Assembly: GCA_003220495.1 (NCBI GenBank) | Contig: QHSP01000017.1 | Coordinates: 1-64,000, forward strand | Origin: Candidatus Rokuibacteriota bacterium | GTDB taxonomy: Bacteria > Methylomirabilota > Methylomirabilia > Rokubacteriales > CSP1-6 | Direction of reading: 5' to 3' | DNA length: 64,000 nt | In this document: positions 28,848-36,988 of the stretch, piece after piece | Position numbering within the stretch: the first letter of the stretch is position 1 | How the letters are laid out: each line of letters starts with the position of its first letter | Notes under the pieces: generated by a model | What the model saw: only the letters and a program-made list of their open reading frames with translations | Database searches by the model: none | Told to the model about the DNA's origin: nothing | Program-made: the position numbers and the translations under genes

Positions 28848-29770
28848 CGCCGCCGACCCTCGAGACGGCTCGCGTGTCGGCGGAGGCCGCGGTCGTCGCG
28901 CTGGCGCGCGAGCGCCGTCGCGTCGCCGCCGACCTCGTCGCTCTCACCAAGCCGCGGGTCGTCCTCATGGTGCTGGTGACGACCGTCGTCGGCTACTACG
29001 TCGGGCTCACCGGCGCGCCGGACTACGTGCGACTCGTTCACCTGCTGATCGGCACGATGCTGGCCGCCGGCGGCACACTCGCGCTCAACCAGTACTGGGA
29101 GCGGGACGTCGACGCCCGGATGGATCGTACGCGCGTGCGGCCGCTGCCGGACGGGCGGCTCTCGCCGCTCGAGGCGCTCGTCTTCGGCAGCGCGGTCACG
29201 GTCGCGGGTCTCGGCTACCTCGGCGCGTTCGTTGGAAGCCTCGCGTTGCTGGTGACCGCGGCGACGACCGTGCTCTACCTCTTCGCCTATACACCGCTCA
29301 AGCTCAGGACGCCGCTCTGCACGATCGTCGGCGCGGTGCCCGGCGCGCTGCCGCCCGTGACGGGCTGGGTGGCGTCGCGCGAAGGGTTCGGGCTCGGCGC
29401 CTGGGTCCTGTTCGGGATCCTGTTCCTGTGGCAGCTGCCCCACACGCTCGCGATCGCGCGTCTGTACCGCGACGACTACGCCCGCGCGGGCGTCCGCCTG
29501 CTTCCGGTCGTCGACGCCGACGGAACCTCGACCGAGCGGCAGATCGTCACCGGCTGTCTGGCGCTGCTCGCCGTCAGCCTGCTGCCGACCTTGATCGGTC
29601 TGGCCGGCCCGCTCTACTTCGTCGGGGCGTTCGTCCTCGGCGCGGCCTTCGTCGCGCTCGGGACCCGCCAGGCGCTGTCGCCGTCGGCCGGCGCGGCCCG
29701 GCGCGTCCTGTACGCGTCGCTGCTCTACCTGCCCGTTCTGTTGGCCCTCCTGGCCTTCGACAAGGCATGA
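28844..29770 (+). CDS. ctaB: protohaem IX farnesyltransferase (haem O synthase)
   Basis: This 308-residue UbiA-family prenyltransferase has the first Asp-rich motif NQYWERDVDARMDRT and a second Asp-containing loop (YRDDYARAGVRLLPVVDADG). It transfers farnesyl to haem B, giving haem O for CtaA. ATG 28844 overlaps the ctaA stop, so upstream in-frame starts are not needed. Its stop overlaps a 32-codon membrane gene (ATGA at 29767-29770). Confidence 0.95.
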   Translation: MTPPTLETARVSAEAAVVALARERRRVAADLVALTKPRVVLMVLVTTVVGYYVGLTGAPDYVRLVHLLIGTMLAAGGTLALNQYWERDVDARMDRTRVRPLPDGRLSPLEALVFGSAVTVAGLGYLGAFVGSLALLVTAATTVLYLFAYTPLKLRTPLCTIVGAVPGALPPVTGWVASREGFGLGAWVLFGILFLWQLPHTLAIARLYRDDYARAGVRLLPVVDADGTSTERQIVTGCLALLAVSLLPTLIGLAGPLYFVGAFVLGAAFVALGTRQALSPSAGAARRVLYASLLYLPVLLALLAFDKA

Positions 29771-29865
29771 CCAGCGACACACGGAACCGACAGACCCTGC
29801 GGCTCCTCCTGACGATCGTGGGCGCGCTGATCGTGGCGGCCTTCCTCATCGGGATCCGCTGGTGA
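29767..29865 (+). CDS. 32-residue single-helix membrane protein in the oxidase operon
   Basis: This is MTSDTRNRQTLRLLLTIVGA followed by LIVAAFLIGIRW. It is a basic N-terminal stretch and one membrane helix. It is placed between ctaB and subunit III with coding overlaps at both ends (ATGA at 29767-29770 and GTGA at 29862-29865), which strongly supports real translation. It resembles in size and placement the small single-helix proteins found in many haem-copper oxidase operons, but I cannot name a family. A role in oxidase assembly or stability is inferred. Confidence 0.75.
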   Translation: MTSDTRNRQTLRLLLTIVGALIVAAFLIGIRW

Positions 29866-30524
29866 CGACCGTCACCGTCGAGCGCCCGCGGCGTGCCAAC
29901 GGACACGTTCCGCCGCCGCCCCCGCCGACGGGGGGCGGGGACGGTCCCGATCGCGAGCCCGGGCCGCGCCGGCCCTTGCTGGACAACGTCAGGCTCGCGA
30001 TGCTGTTCCTGATCTGCGGCGAGGTGATGTTCTTCGGTGGGCTCATCTCGGCGTTCCTCGTCTTGCGGGTGACCGCCGCGCAGTGGCCGCCTCCGCTGCA
30101 ACCCCGGCTGCCGGTCGGCGTGACCGGCGTCAACACGCTGGTGCTGCTCGCCTCGAGTGTCGCGATCGCGGCGGCGAGCCCCGCGCTCGTGCAGCGCGAC
30201 CCAGGCACGCTCGTGCGCCGGCTCCTGCTGGCCGGGGGCCTCGGCGCCGCATTCTTGCTCGTGCAAGGCTACGAGTGGATTCGGCTCGTCGGCTACGGGC
30301 TCACGGTCGGGTCGGGCGCCTACGGCACGACGTTCTACACCGTCATCGGGACCCACGCAGCGCACGTGGTCGCGGCGGTGGTGTGGGTCGGCGTCACCGC
30401 GTGGCTCGCCGCCTGCGGCCGTTTCGTCGACGGCCAGACGGGCGCCTTGCGGGCGTGCGCGATCTACTGGCACTTCGTCGTCGCGCTGTGGCCGATCCTC
30501 TACGTGGCGGTCTATCTCGTATGA
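29862..30524 (+). CDS. coxC: haem-copper oxidase subunit III (first copy)
   Basis: This 220-residue subunit has a Pro-rich cytosolic N terminus (residues 10-40) and five helices. Characteristic segments are ICGEVMFFGGLISAFLVLR, GYEWIRL, TFYTVIGTHAAHVVAAVVW and the closing IYWHFVVALWPILYVAVYL. It is the short, five-helix type of subunit III. GTG 29862 overlaps the previous stop. A second subunit III lies 275 bases on, which is unusual. Confidence 0.88.
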   Translation: MTTVTVERPRRANGHVPPPPPPTGGGDGPDREPGPRRPLLDNVRLAMLFLICGEVMFFGGLISAFLVLRVTAAQWPPPLQPRLPVGVTGVNTLVLLASSVAIAAASPALVQRDPGTLVRRLLLAGGLGAAFLLVQGYEWIRLVGYGLTVGSGAYGTTFYTVIGTHAAHVVAAVVWVGVTAWLAACGRFVDGQTGALRACAIYWHFVVALWPILYVAVYLV

Positions 30525-30802
30525 AGATCCCGGCGCTGGCGGCGCTGGTCCTGATCCTGACGTCGCGGTCGGTGCTGGCGTGCGCGACGTGCATCGCCTC
30601 GCCGTTCGGCGATCAGGCCTACACCTGGCCGTACCTCGGCCTCATCCTGCTGCCGTTCGGCCTGATGGCCGCCATCGCCGGAATTCTCGGCTATCTCAGT
30701 TTGAAAGAGCGCCTCGGCTTCCGCCCGCGGACCATCGTGCGACGCCTGGTGGCGCACGTCGCCGCACAGGACGATCCTCAGATCATCAAGGAGACGACAT
30801 GA
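30521..30802 (+). CDS. small membrane protein with a CATC motif in the oxidase operon
   Basis: This 93-residue protein has a signal-like helix (IPALAALVLILTSRSVLA), then CATCIASPFGDQ and one membrane helix (YLGLILLPFGLMAAIAGILGYL), with a basic tail. CxxC without a following His excludes covalent haem; a copper or disulfide role is possible. Overlaps at both ends (30521-30524 and 30799-30802) tie it to the two subunit III genes. Similar small CPVC-type proteins occur in some bacterial oxidase clusters, but the function is unknown. Confidence 0.75.
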   Translation: MKIPALAALVLILTSRSVLACATCIASPFGDQAYTWPYLGLILLPFGLMAAIAGILGYLSLKERLGFRPRTIVRRLVAHVAAQDDPQIIKETT

Positions 30803-31413
30803 GTCAGGCAGCCGCGATGCACGGGGCGGTCGAGCCCGCCGAATCGCCGCTCACCCCCGAAAGCTGGGGAAAGCTCGGCATGTGGATCTTCCTGGCGGGC
30901 GACGCCGTCGGCTTCGGCACGTTGCTCGCCGGCTACGGCGCGATGCGGGCGACCAGCGCCGACTGGCCGTCGCCGTACGACGTCCTCGGCATCAACCTGA
31001 CCGCGCTCATGACGTTCTTGCTCATCTGCTCGAGCGTGACGATGGTCAAGGCCCTCGAGTGGCTCGGCAATGGGGACAAGATCCGGGCGCAGAAGTACCT
31101 CTTCTACACCGCGCTCGGCGGCGCCATCTTCGTCAGCCTGCAGGCCTACGAATGGACGCACCTGATCCATCGCGGTCTGCACATCAACGGCAACCCGTGG
31201 GGCGCCTCGCTCTTCGGGACCTCGTTCTTCCTGGTCACGGGCTTCCACGGCCTGCACGTCACCGGCGGAGTGATTTACTTGCTCTCGATCCTCCGGGTCG
31301 TCGCCCGACGGGCGCCCGAGGCCAGCTACAACGCGGTCGAGATCGCCGGCCTCTACTGGCACTTCGTCGACCTCGTCTGGATCATGGTGTTCACCTTCAT
31401 GTACCTCCTGTAG
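30799..31413 (+). CDS. haem-copper oxidase subunit III (second copy)
   Basis: This 204-residue subunit has family segments GKLGMWIFLAGDAVGFGTLLAGYGAM, QAYEWTHL, SLFGTSFFLVTGFHGLHVTGGVIYL and the closing GLYWHFVDLVWIMVFTFMYLL. It matches subunit III/CyoC-type proteins better than the first copy does (FFLVTGFHGLHV and the closing HFVDxVW). The two copies are clearly diverged, so they are not a recent duplication. ATG 30799 overlaps the previous stop. Confidence 0.92.
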   Translation: MSQAAAMHGAVEPAESPLTPESWGKLGMWIFLAGDAVGFGTLLAGYGAMRATSADWPSPYDVLGINLTALMTFLLICSSVTMVKALEWLGNGDKIRAQKYLFYTALGGAIFVSLQAYEWTHLIHRGLHINGNPWGASLFGTSFFLVTGFHGLHVTGGVIYLLSILRVVARRAPEASYNAVEIAGLYWHFVDLVWIMVFTFMYLL

Positions 31414-31425
31414 GGGGTCGAAGCG

Positions 31426-31755
31426 ATGGCGACGAGCGAGCACAAGCATCCCAACTACATGGCGATCTTCTGGTATCTTGCGATCCTCACCGTGGTCGAG
31501 ATCGCGGTGATCTACCTGCCGCTGCCAAAATTCACGATCGGCGTGCTGCTGTGCGCGCTGGCCCTCGGGAAAGCGGCGCTGGTCGCGATGTACTTCATGC
31601 ATCTCAAGTTCGAGACGCGGACGCTCGGCATGGTCGCCATCACGCCCCTGCTGATCGCCACCTTGCTGGTCTTCGTGCTCCTGCCGGACGGGTTCGCGGT
31701 CATGAAGCGGACGGTCGGCGTCAAGGCGGCCACGACCGAGCCCGCGAAGCATTGA
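31426..31755 (+). CDS. cytochrome c oxidase subunit IV family protein
   Basis: This 109-residue protein has three helices. ILTVVEIAVIYLP, ALGKAALVAMYFMHLKFETRTL and the following helix match the COX4-pro/CyoD family, including the KAxLVAxYFMHL signature. It stabilises the CuB site during assembly. It lies twelve bases after subunit III. Confidence 0.92.
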   Translation: MATSEHKHPNYMAIFWYLAILTVVEIAVIYLPLPKFTIGVLLCALALGKAALVAMYFMHLKFETRTLGMVAITPLLIATLLVFVLLPDGFAVMKRTVGVKAATTEPAKH

Positions 31756-31786
31756 GTGCGCTGCCCTGAGGCCGGCAGCGTGAGCG

Positions 31787-32155
31787 ATGGAATCGCAGCG
31801 GCTGGCCGACCGCCTCACGCGCGCCCTGGGCCGGGCGATCCGCCTGCGGTGTCCCCGCTGCGGAGCGACACCGCTCTTCCGCGGCTGGTTCCGGATGGCG
31901 GAATCGTGCGCCTTGTGCGGGCTCAAATTCGAGCGGGCGCAGGGCTACTTCGTCGGCGCGATCTACGTGAACTACGCGGTGACGACGATCATCGCGGTCG
32001 GTGGCTTCTTCCTGCTCTGGGGCCCGCTCGGGCTCTCCACCCGGGCCCAGCTCCTCGTCCTCGTCCCGATCGTGCTCGTCTTTCCCCTGTGGTTCTTCCG
32101 CTACAGCCGGAGCCTCTGGCTCGCCCTGGAGTGGTCGCTCAACCACGAGCCCTGA
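31787..32155 (+). CDS. DUF983 membrane protein
   Basis: This 122-residue protein has a cytosolic zinc-ribbon-like N terminus with CPRCG and CALCG, the GWF..A..C..CGL..ER..GYF signature of DUF983, and two membrane helices. DUF983 genes often neighbour oxidase or Surf1 genes, and that is so here. Function is unknown; a role in oxidase maturation is inferred from context. Confidence 0.88.
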   Translation: MESQRLADRLTRALGRAIRLRCPRCGATPLFRGWFRMAESCALCGLKFERAQGYFVGAIYVNYAVTTIIAVGGFFLLWGPLGLSTRAQLLVLVPIVLVFPLWFFRYSRSLWLALEWSLNHEP

Positions 32156-32913
32156 CGCGGCCGCGCGCGTGCGCCGCCGCGGCGTTCGGTCTCGTGCTCC
32201 TGCTGGCCGAGCCGGGCGGCGCCTACGAGGTGGCGACGGTGCCCGACGGCGGCACCGTCACGGGCACCGTGAAGTTCGTCGGCACGCGTCCGAAGCTCGA
32301 CCCGATCGCCGTGAACAAGAACCGCGACGTCTGCGGCCAGCACAAGCCGGCCGAAGCGCTGATCGTCTCCGCCGACCGCGGCGTCAAGGGCGGCGTCGTC
32401 CTGATCGAAGGGGTGGCGCGCGGCAAGAGGGGCGGCGGCGACGTCGTGCTGGACAACCACCAGTGTGTCTTCGTGAGCCACGTGACGGCGGTCGGTTTGA
32501 AAGATCGGGTCGCGATCCGGAACTCCGATCCGATTCTCCACAACACGCACGGCTTTCGCGGCCCGCCGACCGTGTTCAACGTCGCGCTGCCGACCAAGGG
32601 GCAGGTGATCGAGATCACGAAATATCTCAAGAGCCCGGGCGCGGTCCGCGTGCTCTGCGACGCGCATCCACACATGTCGGCGTGGATGATCGTGCACGAC
32701 AGTCCGTATTACGCGGTCACCGACGACAAGGGCGCGTTCCGCATCACCGACGTTCCGCCGGGGACCTACAAGGTCACGATGTGGCACGCCGGCTTCCGAC
32801 CCAAGGGCGCCGACAAGGACGGACGGATGCTGTACGACGCGCCGAGGACGGTGACGCGCGAGCTCGCGGTCGCCACGAAGGCGACCGCCACGGTGGACTT
32901 CGAGCTGAAGTAG
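32131..32913 (+). CDS. exported copper-type (amicyanin-loop) protein, second copy
   Basis: This protein of about 260 residues has a signal peptide (RACAAAAFGLVLLLAEPGGA) and a cupredoxin-like core with candidate ligands His137 (ILHNTHG), Cys176, His179 and Met182 (CDAHPHM). It ends in a C-terminal FxITDVPPGTYKVTMWH regulatory-like domain. It parallels the protein at 24664 throughout, so the oxidase cluster is bracketed by paralogues. No ATG is available; GTG 32131, overlapping DUF983 by 25 bases, is the last standard start before the signal peptide. Copper binding is inferred. Confidence 0.72.
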   Translation: MVAQPRALTRPRACAAAAFGLVLLLAEPGGAYEVATVPDGGTVTGTVKFVGTRPKLDPIAVNKNRDVCGQHKPAEALIVSADRGVKGGVVLIEGVARGKRGGGDVVLDNHQCVFVSHVTAVGLKDRVAIRNSDPILHNTHGFRGPPTVFNVALPTKGQVIEITKYLKSPGAVRVLCDAHPHMSAWMIVHDSPYYAVTDDKGAFRITDVPPGTYKVTMWHAGFRPKGADKDGRMLYDAPRTVTRELAVATKATATVDFELK

Positions 32914-32922
32914 CAGGCATTC

Positions 32923-33042
32923 GGTGGTGCGCGCTGCAGGCCGTCGCGGGGCTGGGGCCCCGCCGGCCGAGGCGTGCGTATAGGTGGTGCGCGCTGCAGG
33001 CCGTCGCGGGGCTGGGGCCCCGCCGGCCGAGGCGCGCGTATC
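32923..33042 (+). repeat. 60-bp GC-rich repeat, two tandem copies
   Basis: Two consecutive units at 32923-32982 and 32983-33042 differ at only a few positions. Each contains GGTGGTGCGCGCTGCAGG, GTCGCGGGGCTGGGGCCCCG and CCGGCCGAGGCG. Related copies lie at 46399-46454 (same strand) and, inverted, at 54853-54897 and 60055-60113. The GGGGC-TGG-GGCCCC core is self-complementary. All copies lie between genes. Confidence 0.9.
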
Positions 33043-33058
33043 GATAGAGGGGGACTTC

Positions 33059-34966
33059 ATGTTCAAGCACATCTGCGTACCGGTAGACAACTCGGACTGC
33101 TCGAACCGCGCGATCGACCTGGCGGTCGAGCTAGGCCGGACGTTCGGCGCCCGCCTCACGGGCGTGCACGTGTACGCGGCTCGCCTGCACGACTACCGGT
33201 TCAAGCAGATGGAGTACACCCTGCCCGAGGAGTACAAGGACGAGAACGAGCTCGAGCGCCAGCGGAAGATCCACGACTCGCTGATCGCGATGGGTCTCCA
33301 GCTCATCTCCGAATCGTATCTCGACGTCATGGCGAAGAAGGCGGCCGAGGCCGGGCTCGAGTTCGAGCCCAAGATGATCGACGGCAAGCACTACAAGGTG
33401 CTGATCGAGGACTGCCTGGCCGCCGAATACGACCTGGTCGTCATCGGCGCCCTCGGCATGGGCGCGGTCAAGGACAGCCAGATCGGCTCGGTCACCGAGC
33501 GGTTCGTCCGCCGCGTGACGCGCGACACCGTGATCGTGCGGAACGCCGACGCGTTGAAGGACCGGGAGGGCGCGATCGTCGTCTGCCTCGACGGCTCCCC
33601 GCAGTCGTTTAACGGCCTCAAGCTCGGGATCGCGCTCGCGGCGGCGCTCCATCGGCCGCTGCAGGCCGTCGCCGTGTACGATCCGTATCTCCACTACGCG
33701 ATGTTCAACGGCATCGTCGGCGTGCTGAGCGAGAAGGCGTCGAAGATCTTCCGCTTCAAGGAGCAGGAACAGCTGCACGAGGAGATCATCGACACGGGGC
33801 TCGCCAAGATCTACCAGTCGCACCTCGAGATCGGCAGAAAGCTCGCCGCCGACGCCGGGGTGGAGCTGGCGATCACACTCCTCGACGGCAAGTGCTTCGA
33901 GAAGATCCTGACCTTCGCCCGCAAGGAGCAGCCGTGGCTCCTCATCCTCGGACGGGTCGGCGTGCACTCGGACGCGAACGAGATGGATCTCGGCTCGAAC
34001 ACCGAGAACATCCTGAGGCTGGCGCCGTGCAACGTGCTCCTCACAGGCGGCAAGTTCTATCCGCCGCTCGACGTGAAGGCCGAGGAGATCATCTCGTGGA
34101 CCGCGGAGGCCGAGGCGCGGATGGAGCGGGTGCCGCCGCAGGTGAAGGGCGTCGCGCGCACCGCGCTCCTGCGCTACGCGATCGAGCAAGGGCACACCGT
34201 CATCACCAACAAGGTCATCGACGAGGCCATGGCGATCTTCATGCCGACGCGGATGGCCGAGCGCATGCAGATCCTGGCAGAGGACGTCGCGGTCGCGAAG
34301 CTGCGCGCCGAGTCGCAGCCGGCGACCGCCATCTGCTCGGTCTGCGGCTACACGGTCAAGGGCCCCAACCCCGTGGTCACGTGCCCGGTCTGCAAGGCCG
34401 CCGCCGACAAGTTCCAGATCATCTCGAAGGAGGCCGTGGAGGCGATCGCGACCCAAGAGGGCGGCGTCGAGGCCGAGGAGTCGATGCCGGGCGTGCAGGT
34501 GAAGTGGTCCGCCGAGGCGCGCGACGCCCTGCGCGAGGTGACCGACGCCTATCTCAGGCGCCGCGCGAAGGCGCGGGTCGAGAAGTACGCCCGCTCGCGG
34601 AAGATCCCGGTCATCACCTGCCAGCTCGCCCTGCCGATGATCGAGGAGACCGTCGGACGCGAGAAGCTCGGCGCCGGCTGGGACACCCTGCTCGCCAGGA
34701 CGAAGTTCGAGCCCGCCGACATGCCCGGCGCCGCGTCGAGCGACGCCGGCACCGGCTTCGGCTGGACCGAGGAAGCCACGGCGCGGCTCAATCGCGTCCC
34801 GGCCGGGTTCATGCGCGACATGACACGCGAAGAAGTGGAGCGCGTCGCGGCCGCCAAAGGCGTGACTACGATCGATCTCGCGGTGTGCGAGGAAGGCATC
34901 GGGCATGCTCGCGAGACCATGAACGAAGTGATCGCTGGGTACGTATCGAACAAGAAACCGCGATAA
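33059..34966 (+). CDS. tandem UspA protein fused to PCP_red-like and rubredoxin-like domains
   Basis: This 635-residue protein has UspA domain 1 (about 1-163, CVPVDNSDCSNRAIDLA, VVIGALGMGAV) and UspA domain 2 (about 170-332, VVCLDGSPQSFNGL, LLILGRVGVHS). Three PCP_red-like helical units follow at about 346-395, 483-532 and 569-622 (pattern W-x-x-EA-x-R-x-x-x-VP...EE...A). A rubredoxin-like ribbon, CSVCG and CPVC (Cys426, 429, 442, 445), sits between the first and second units. PCP_red segments are known from light-independent protochlorophyllide reductase and radical SAM tetrapyrrole enzymes. ATG 33059 follows AGAGGGGG. The next gene is a radical SAM protein with the same helical unit, so the pair may form a redox or cofactor-maturation system. 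Its molecular role is unknown. Confidence 0.8.
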   Translation: MFKHICVPVDNSDCSNRAIDLAVELGRTFGARLTGVHVYAARLHDYRFKQMEYTLPEEYKDENELERQRKIHDSLIAMGLQLISESYLDVMAKKAAEAGLEFEPKMIDGKHYKVLIEDCLAAEYDLVVIGALGMGAVKDSQIGSVTERFVRRVTRDTVIVRNADALKDREGAIVVCLDGSPQSFNGLKLGIALAAALHRPLQAVAVYDPYLHYAMFNGIVGVLSEKASKIFRFKEQEQLHEEIIDTGLAKIYQSHLEIGRKLAADAGVELAITLLDGKCFEKILTFARKEQPWLLILGRVGVHSDANEMDLGSNTENILRLAPCNVLLTGGKFYPPLDVKAEEIISWTAEAEARMERVPPQVKGVARTALLRYAIEQGHTVITNKVIDEAMAIFMPTRMAERMQILAEDVAVAKLRAESQPATAICSVCGYTVKGPNPVVTCPVCKAAADKFQIISKEAVEAIATQEGGVEAEESMPGVQVKWSAEARDALREVTDAYLRRRAKARVEKYARSRKIPVITCQLALPMIEETVGREKLGAGWDTLLARTKFEPADMPGAASSDAGTGFGWTEEATARLNRVPAGFMRDMTREEVERVAAAKGVTTIDLAVCEEGIGHARETMNEVIAGYVSNKKPR

Positions 34967-35082
34967 GCGCGGGCGAGGGGGTGGCTTACTTCCGGGTGTG
35001 GCCAATCACCATGCTTCGCGCGCGTGCGACGCTGCCGACACGGATCCGGGGAGGCACCCCCGCCACCCCCTCGCCCGCGCTT
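34965..35082. repeat. 118-bp element framed by 21-bp perfect inverted repeats
   Basis: Arms at 34965-34985 and 35062-35082 are exact reverse complements (first arm begins AAGCGCGGGCGAGG). The first arm starts at the last two bases of the UspA-fusion stop codon. The 76 bases between contain no gene. In RNA this would form a very stable stem between the two genes. It lacks a T-run, so it may be an mRNA-processing or partial-termination structure, or a small mobile palindromic element. Confidence 0.8.
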
Positions 35083-35132
35083 CCATGGATCCCGCGCGCT
35101 GTGCCCGTGTCGCCTGCCATGGGTCGCGTCGT

Positions 35133-36563
35133 ATGACCGAGCCTAGATCCTCGCGCTCCGCGGAGCCCGCTGCGGGCACGAACGTCGGCTCGACGGCGCC
35201 GTATACGGCGTATAGCGTGTCGTGGAATTTGACCCAGCGGTGCAATCTCGAGTGCTCGCATTGTTATATGTCGGCGTTCGCGGGCGCCGATACGCGGGGC
35301 GAATTGTCGACCCACGAGTGCCGGCGGGTCATGGACGAGATCGCGCTCGTCAACCCGAACGTCTTCCTGATCCTCACCGGCGGCGAGCCGCTGCTCCGCA
35401 AGGACATCTGGGACATTGCGGCCTACGCCGCGGAGAAGCGGTTCACGACGGTGCTCGGCACCAACGGCGTACTGTTGCGCGAGCGTGAGGCGAAGGCGAT
35501 GCGGGCGCACGGCGTCCTCGGCGCCTCGATCAGTCTCGACTCGATCGACCGCGCCAAGCACGACGGGTTCCGGCGCCTCCCGGGCTCGTGGGACGGCGCG
35601 GTGAGGGCCACGCGCGTCTTGACCGATGCCGGGCTCGACTTCTCGCTCCACATGTCGGTGACCGACTGGAACGTCGGCGAGGTGCCGGCGATGATCGACC
35701 TGGCGCGGGAGCTCGGCGCCAAGGTGCTGAACTTCTTCTTCCTGGTCAGGACCGGGCGCGGGAGGGATCTCACCGACATCGATCCGGCGGCCTACGAGCG
35801 GCTCCTGACCTATCTCGCGCGGGTGCAGGGTGTCGGCGGGGGCCCGCCGTCTTTCGTCCGAACGTTGCTCGGCGTGGGCGAGCGGCGGCCCGCGCAGGGC
35901 GCGGAGGCGTTCGAGGATCCGTGGTCGACACCGGTGGGCCGGAGCGACGGGCTCCTCATCAGGGCCAAGTGCGCGCCCCACTTCCGGCGGGTCCTCTACG
36001 AGATGAACCCGTCCTCGCCGCTGCTCCGGAACTATGCCCACGGCTCATGTCCGGCCGGCAAGTACTACTGCCGCATCACGCCGGAGGGCGACGTCACGCC
36101 GTGCCCGTACATGCCGGTCACCGCCGGCAACCTGCGCGAGCGGTCCTTCGCCGATCTGTGGCGCGCCGCGCCGGTGTTCGACGATCTGCGCGACCCTAAG
36201 CTCGGCGGGCGCTGCGGCGCCTGTGAGTTCGCGAAAATCTGTGGCGGATGCCGCTGCCGCGCCTACGCCACCCACGGCGACTATCTCGCCGAGGATCCGG
36301 CCTGCGGCTATCAGCCGGGCGCGCACGGCGGGACTCTGATCGACCTGCCGGCGTCGCTCACGTTCGGGCTGCCGGTCGACTACGAGCTCGTGTGGGACGA
36401 GGACGCGCGCGCGCGTCTGCAGGCGATTCCCTCGTTCGCGCGTGGAATGGTGATCAAGGCGGTCGAGGCCTACGCCCGCGGGCGGGGCGCGACGACGATC
36501 ACGAAGGAGCTGCTCGCGGACGTCCGCTCGACGTGGGGCGCCCGTTTCCGGGCCTCGTCCTGA
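35133..36563 (+). CDS. radical SAM/SPASM protein with C-terminal PCP_red-like unit
   Basis: This 476-residue protein has the SAM-cluster motif CNLECSHC (Cys37, 41, 44), a GGEPLLR segment, and a SPASM-type Cys set (SCPAGKYYCRITPEGDVTPCPYMP, CGACEFAKICGGCRCRA) for extra Fe-S clusters. The last 55 or so residues (LVWDEDARARLQAIPSFARGMVIKAVEAYA) are a PCP_red-like helix bundle. The layout resembles the NirJ/AhbC/AhbD branch acting on sirohaem-derived tetrapyrroles, but no other haem d1 or alternative haem genes are present, so peptide maturation is also possible. ATG 35133 is chosen as the start nearest the conserved region; in-frame ATG 35085 is an alternative. It overlaps the next gene by one base. 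Confidence 0.82.
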   Translation: MTEPRSSRSAEPAAGTNVGSTAPYTAYSVSWNLTQRCNLECSHCYMSAFAGADTRGELSTHECRRVMDEIALVNPNVFLILTGGEPLLRKDIWDIAAYAAEKRFTTVLGTNGVLLREREAKAMRAHGVLGASISLDSIDRAKHDGFRRLPGSWDGAVRATRVLTDAGLDFSLHMSVTDWNVGEVPAMIDLARELGAKVLNFFFLVRTGRGRDLTDIDPAAYERLLTYLARVQGVGGGPPSFVRTLLGVGERRPAQGAEAFEDPWSTPVGRSDGLLIRAKCAPHFRRVLYEMNPSSPLLRNYAHGSCPAGKYYCRITPEGDVTPCPYMPVTAGNLRERSFADLWRAAPVFDDLRDPKLGGRCGACEFAKICGGCRCRAYATHGDYLAEDPACGYQPGAHGGTLIDLPASLTFGLPVDYELVWDEDARARLQAIPSFARGMVIKAVEAYARGRGATTITKELLADVRSTWGARFRASS

Positions 36564-36988
36564 TGGACCGCTTCCGCCTCGCCGCGCACGCGTACCGGAC
36601 CTACGGGGTGATCTACTGGATCGGCGGCTTCTATCTCGCCATGCACGGGATCGGCGTGCGCGGTGGGCGCATGATGCAATCGGGCGTGGTGTGGATCGTG
36701 CTGGGGCTCGTCTTCATCGTGCTCATTCCGTATCTGCTCGCCCAGCGCCGAGCGTGGTTCGAGCGCTGGATCCTCTCACGGCGTGACTTCGCACGCGTGC
36801 TCACCGGGTTCATGGCCCTGCGGGCGTGGCATGTCCTGCAGGTCGCCGTTCGCCCGGAGACTGCCGGCGTGCCTGCGCCATGGGGCGGCGAGATCACCTT
36901 CCGCGCTGGCGCGATCGTGTTCCTGACCGTCACGATGGCGGCGCTCCTCGTGATCGCTCGGGCGGCCTGGGCGAAGGAGGCGGCGTGA
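36563..36988 (+). CDS. hypothetical membrane protein, three helices
   Basis: This 141-residue protein has predicted helices around YGVIYWIGGFYLAMHGIGV, VVWIVLGLVFIVLIPYLLA and FRAGAIVFLTVTMAALLVIARA, with basic loops. It starts one base inside the radical SAM stop (TGATG) and its own stop overlaps the Mrp-like GTG, so all three are coupled. I recognise no family. It could anchor the neighbouring radical SAM protein or the Fe-S ATPase at the membrane. Confidence 0.72.
   Translation: MDRFRLAAHAYRTYGVIYWIGGFYLAMHGIGVRGGRMMQSGVVWIVLGLVFIVLIPYLLAQRRAWFERWILSRRDFARVLTGFMALRAWHVLQVAVRPETAGVPAPWGGEITFRAGAIVFLTVTMAALLVIARAAWAKEAA

Noticed and set aside
32923-33042. CRISPR array from the tandem 60-bp units
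   Set aside because: There are only two units with no variable spacers, and the same unit recurs singly elsewhere; this is an interspersed repeat, not an array.
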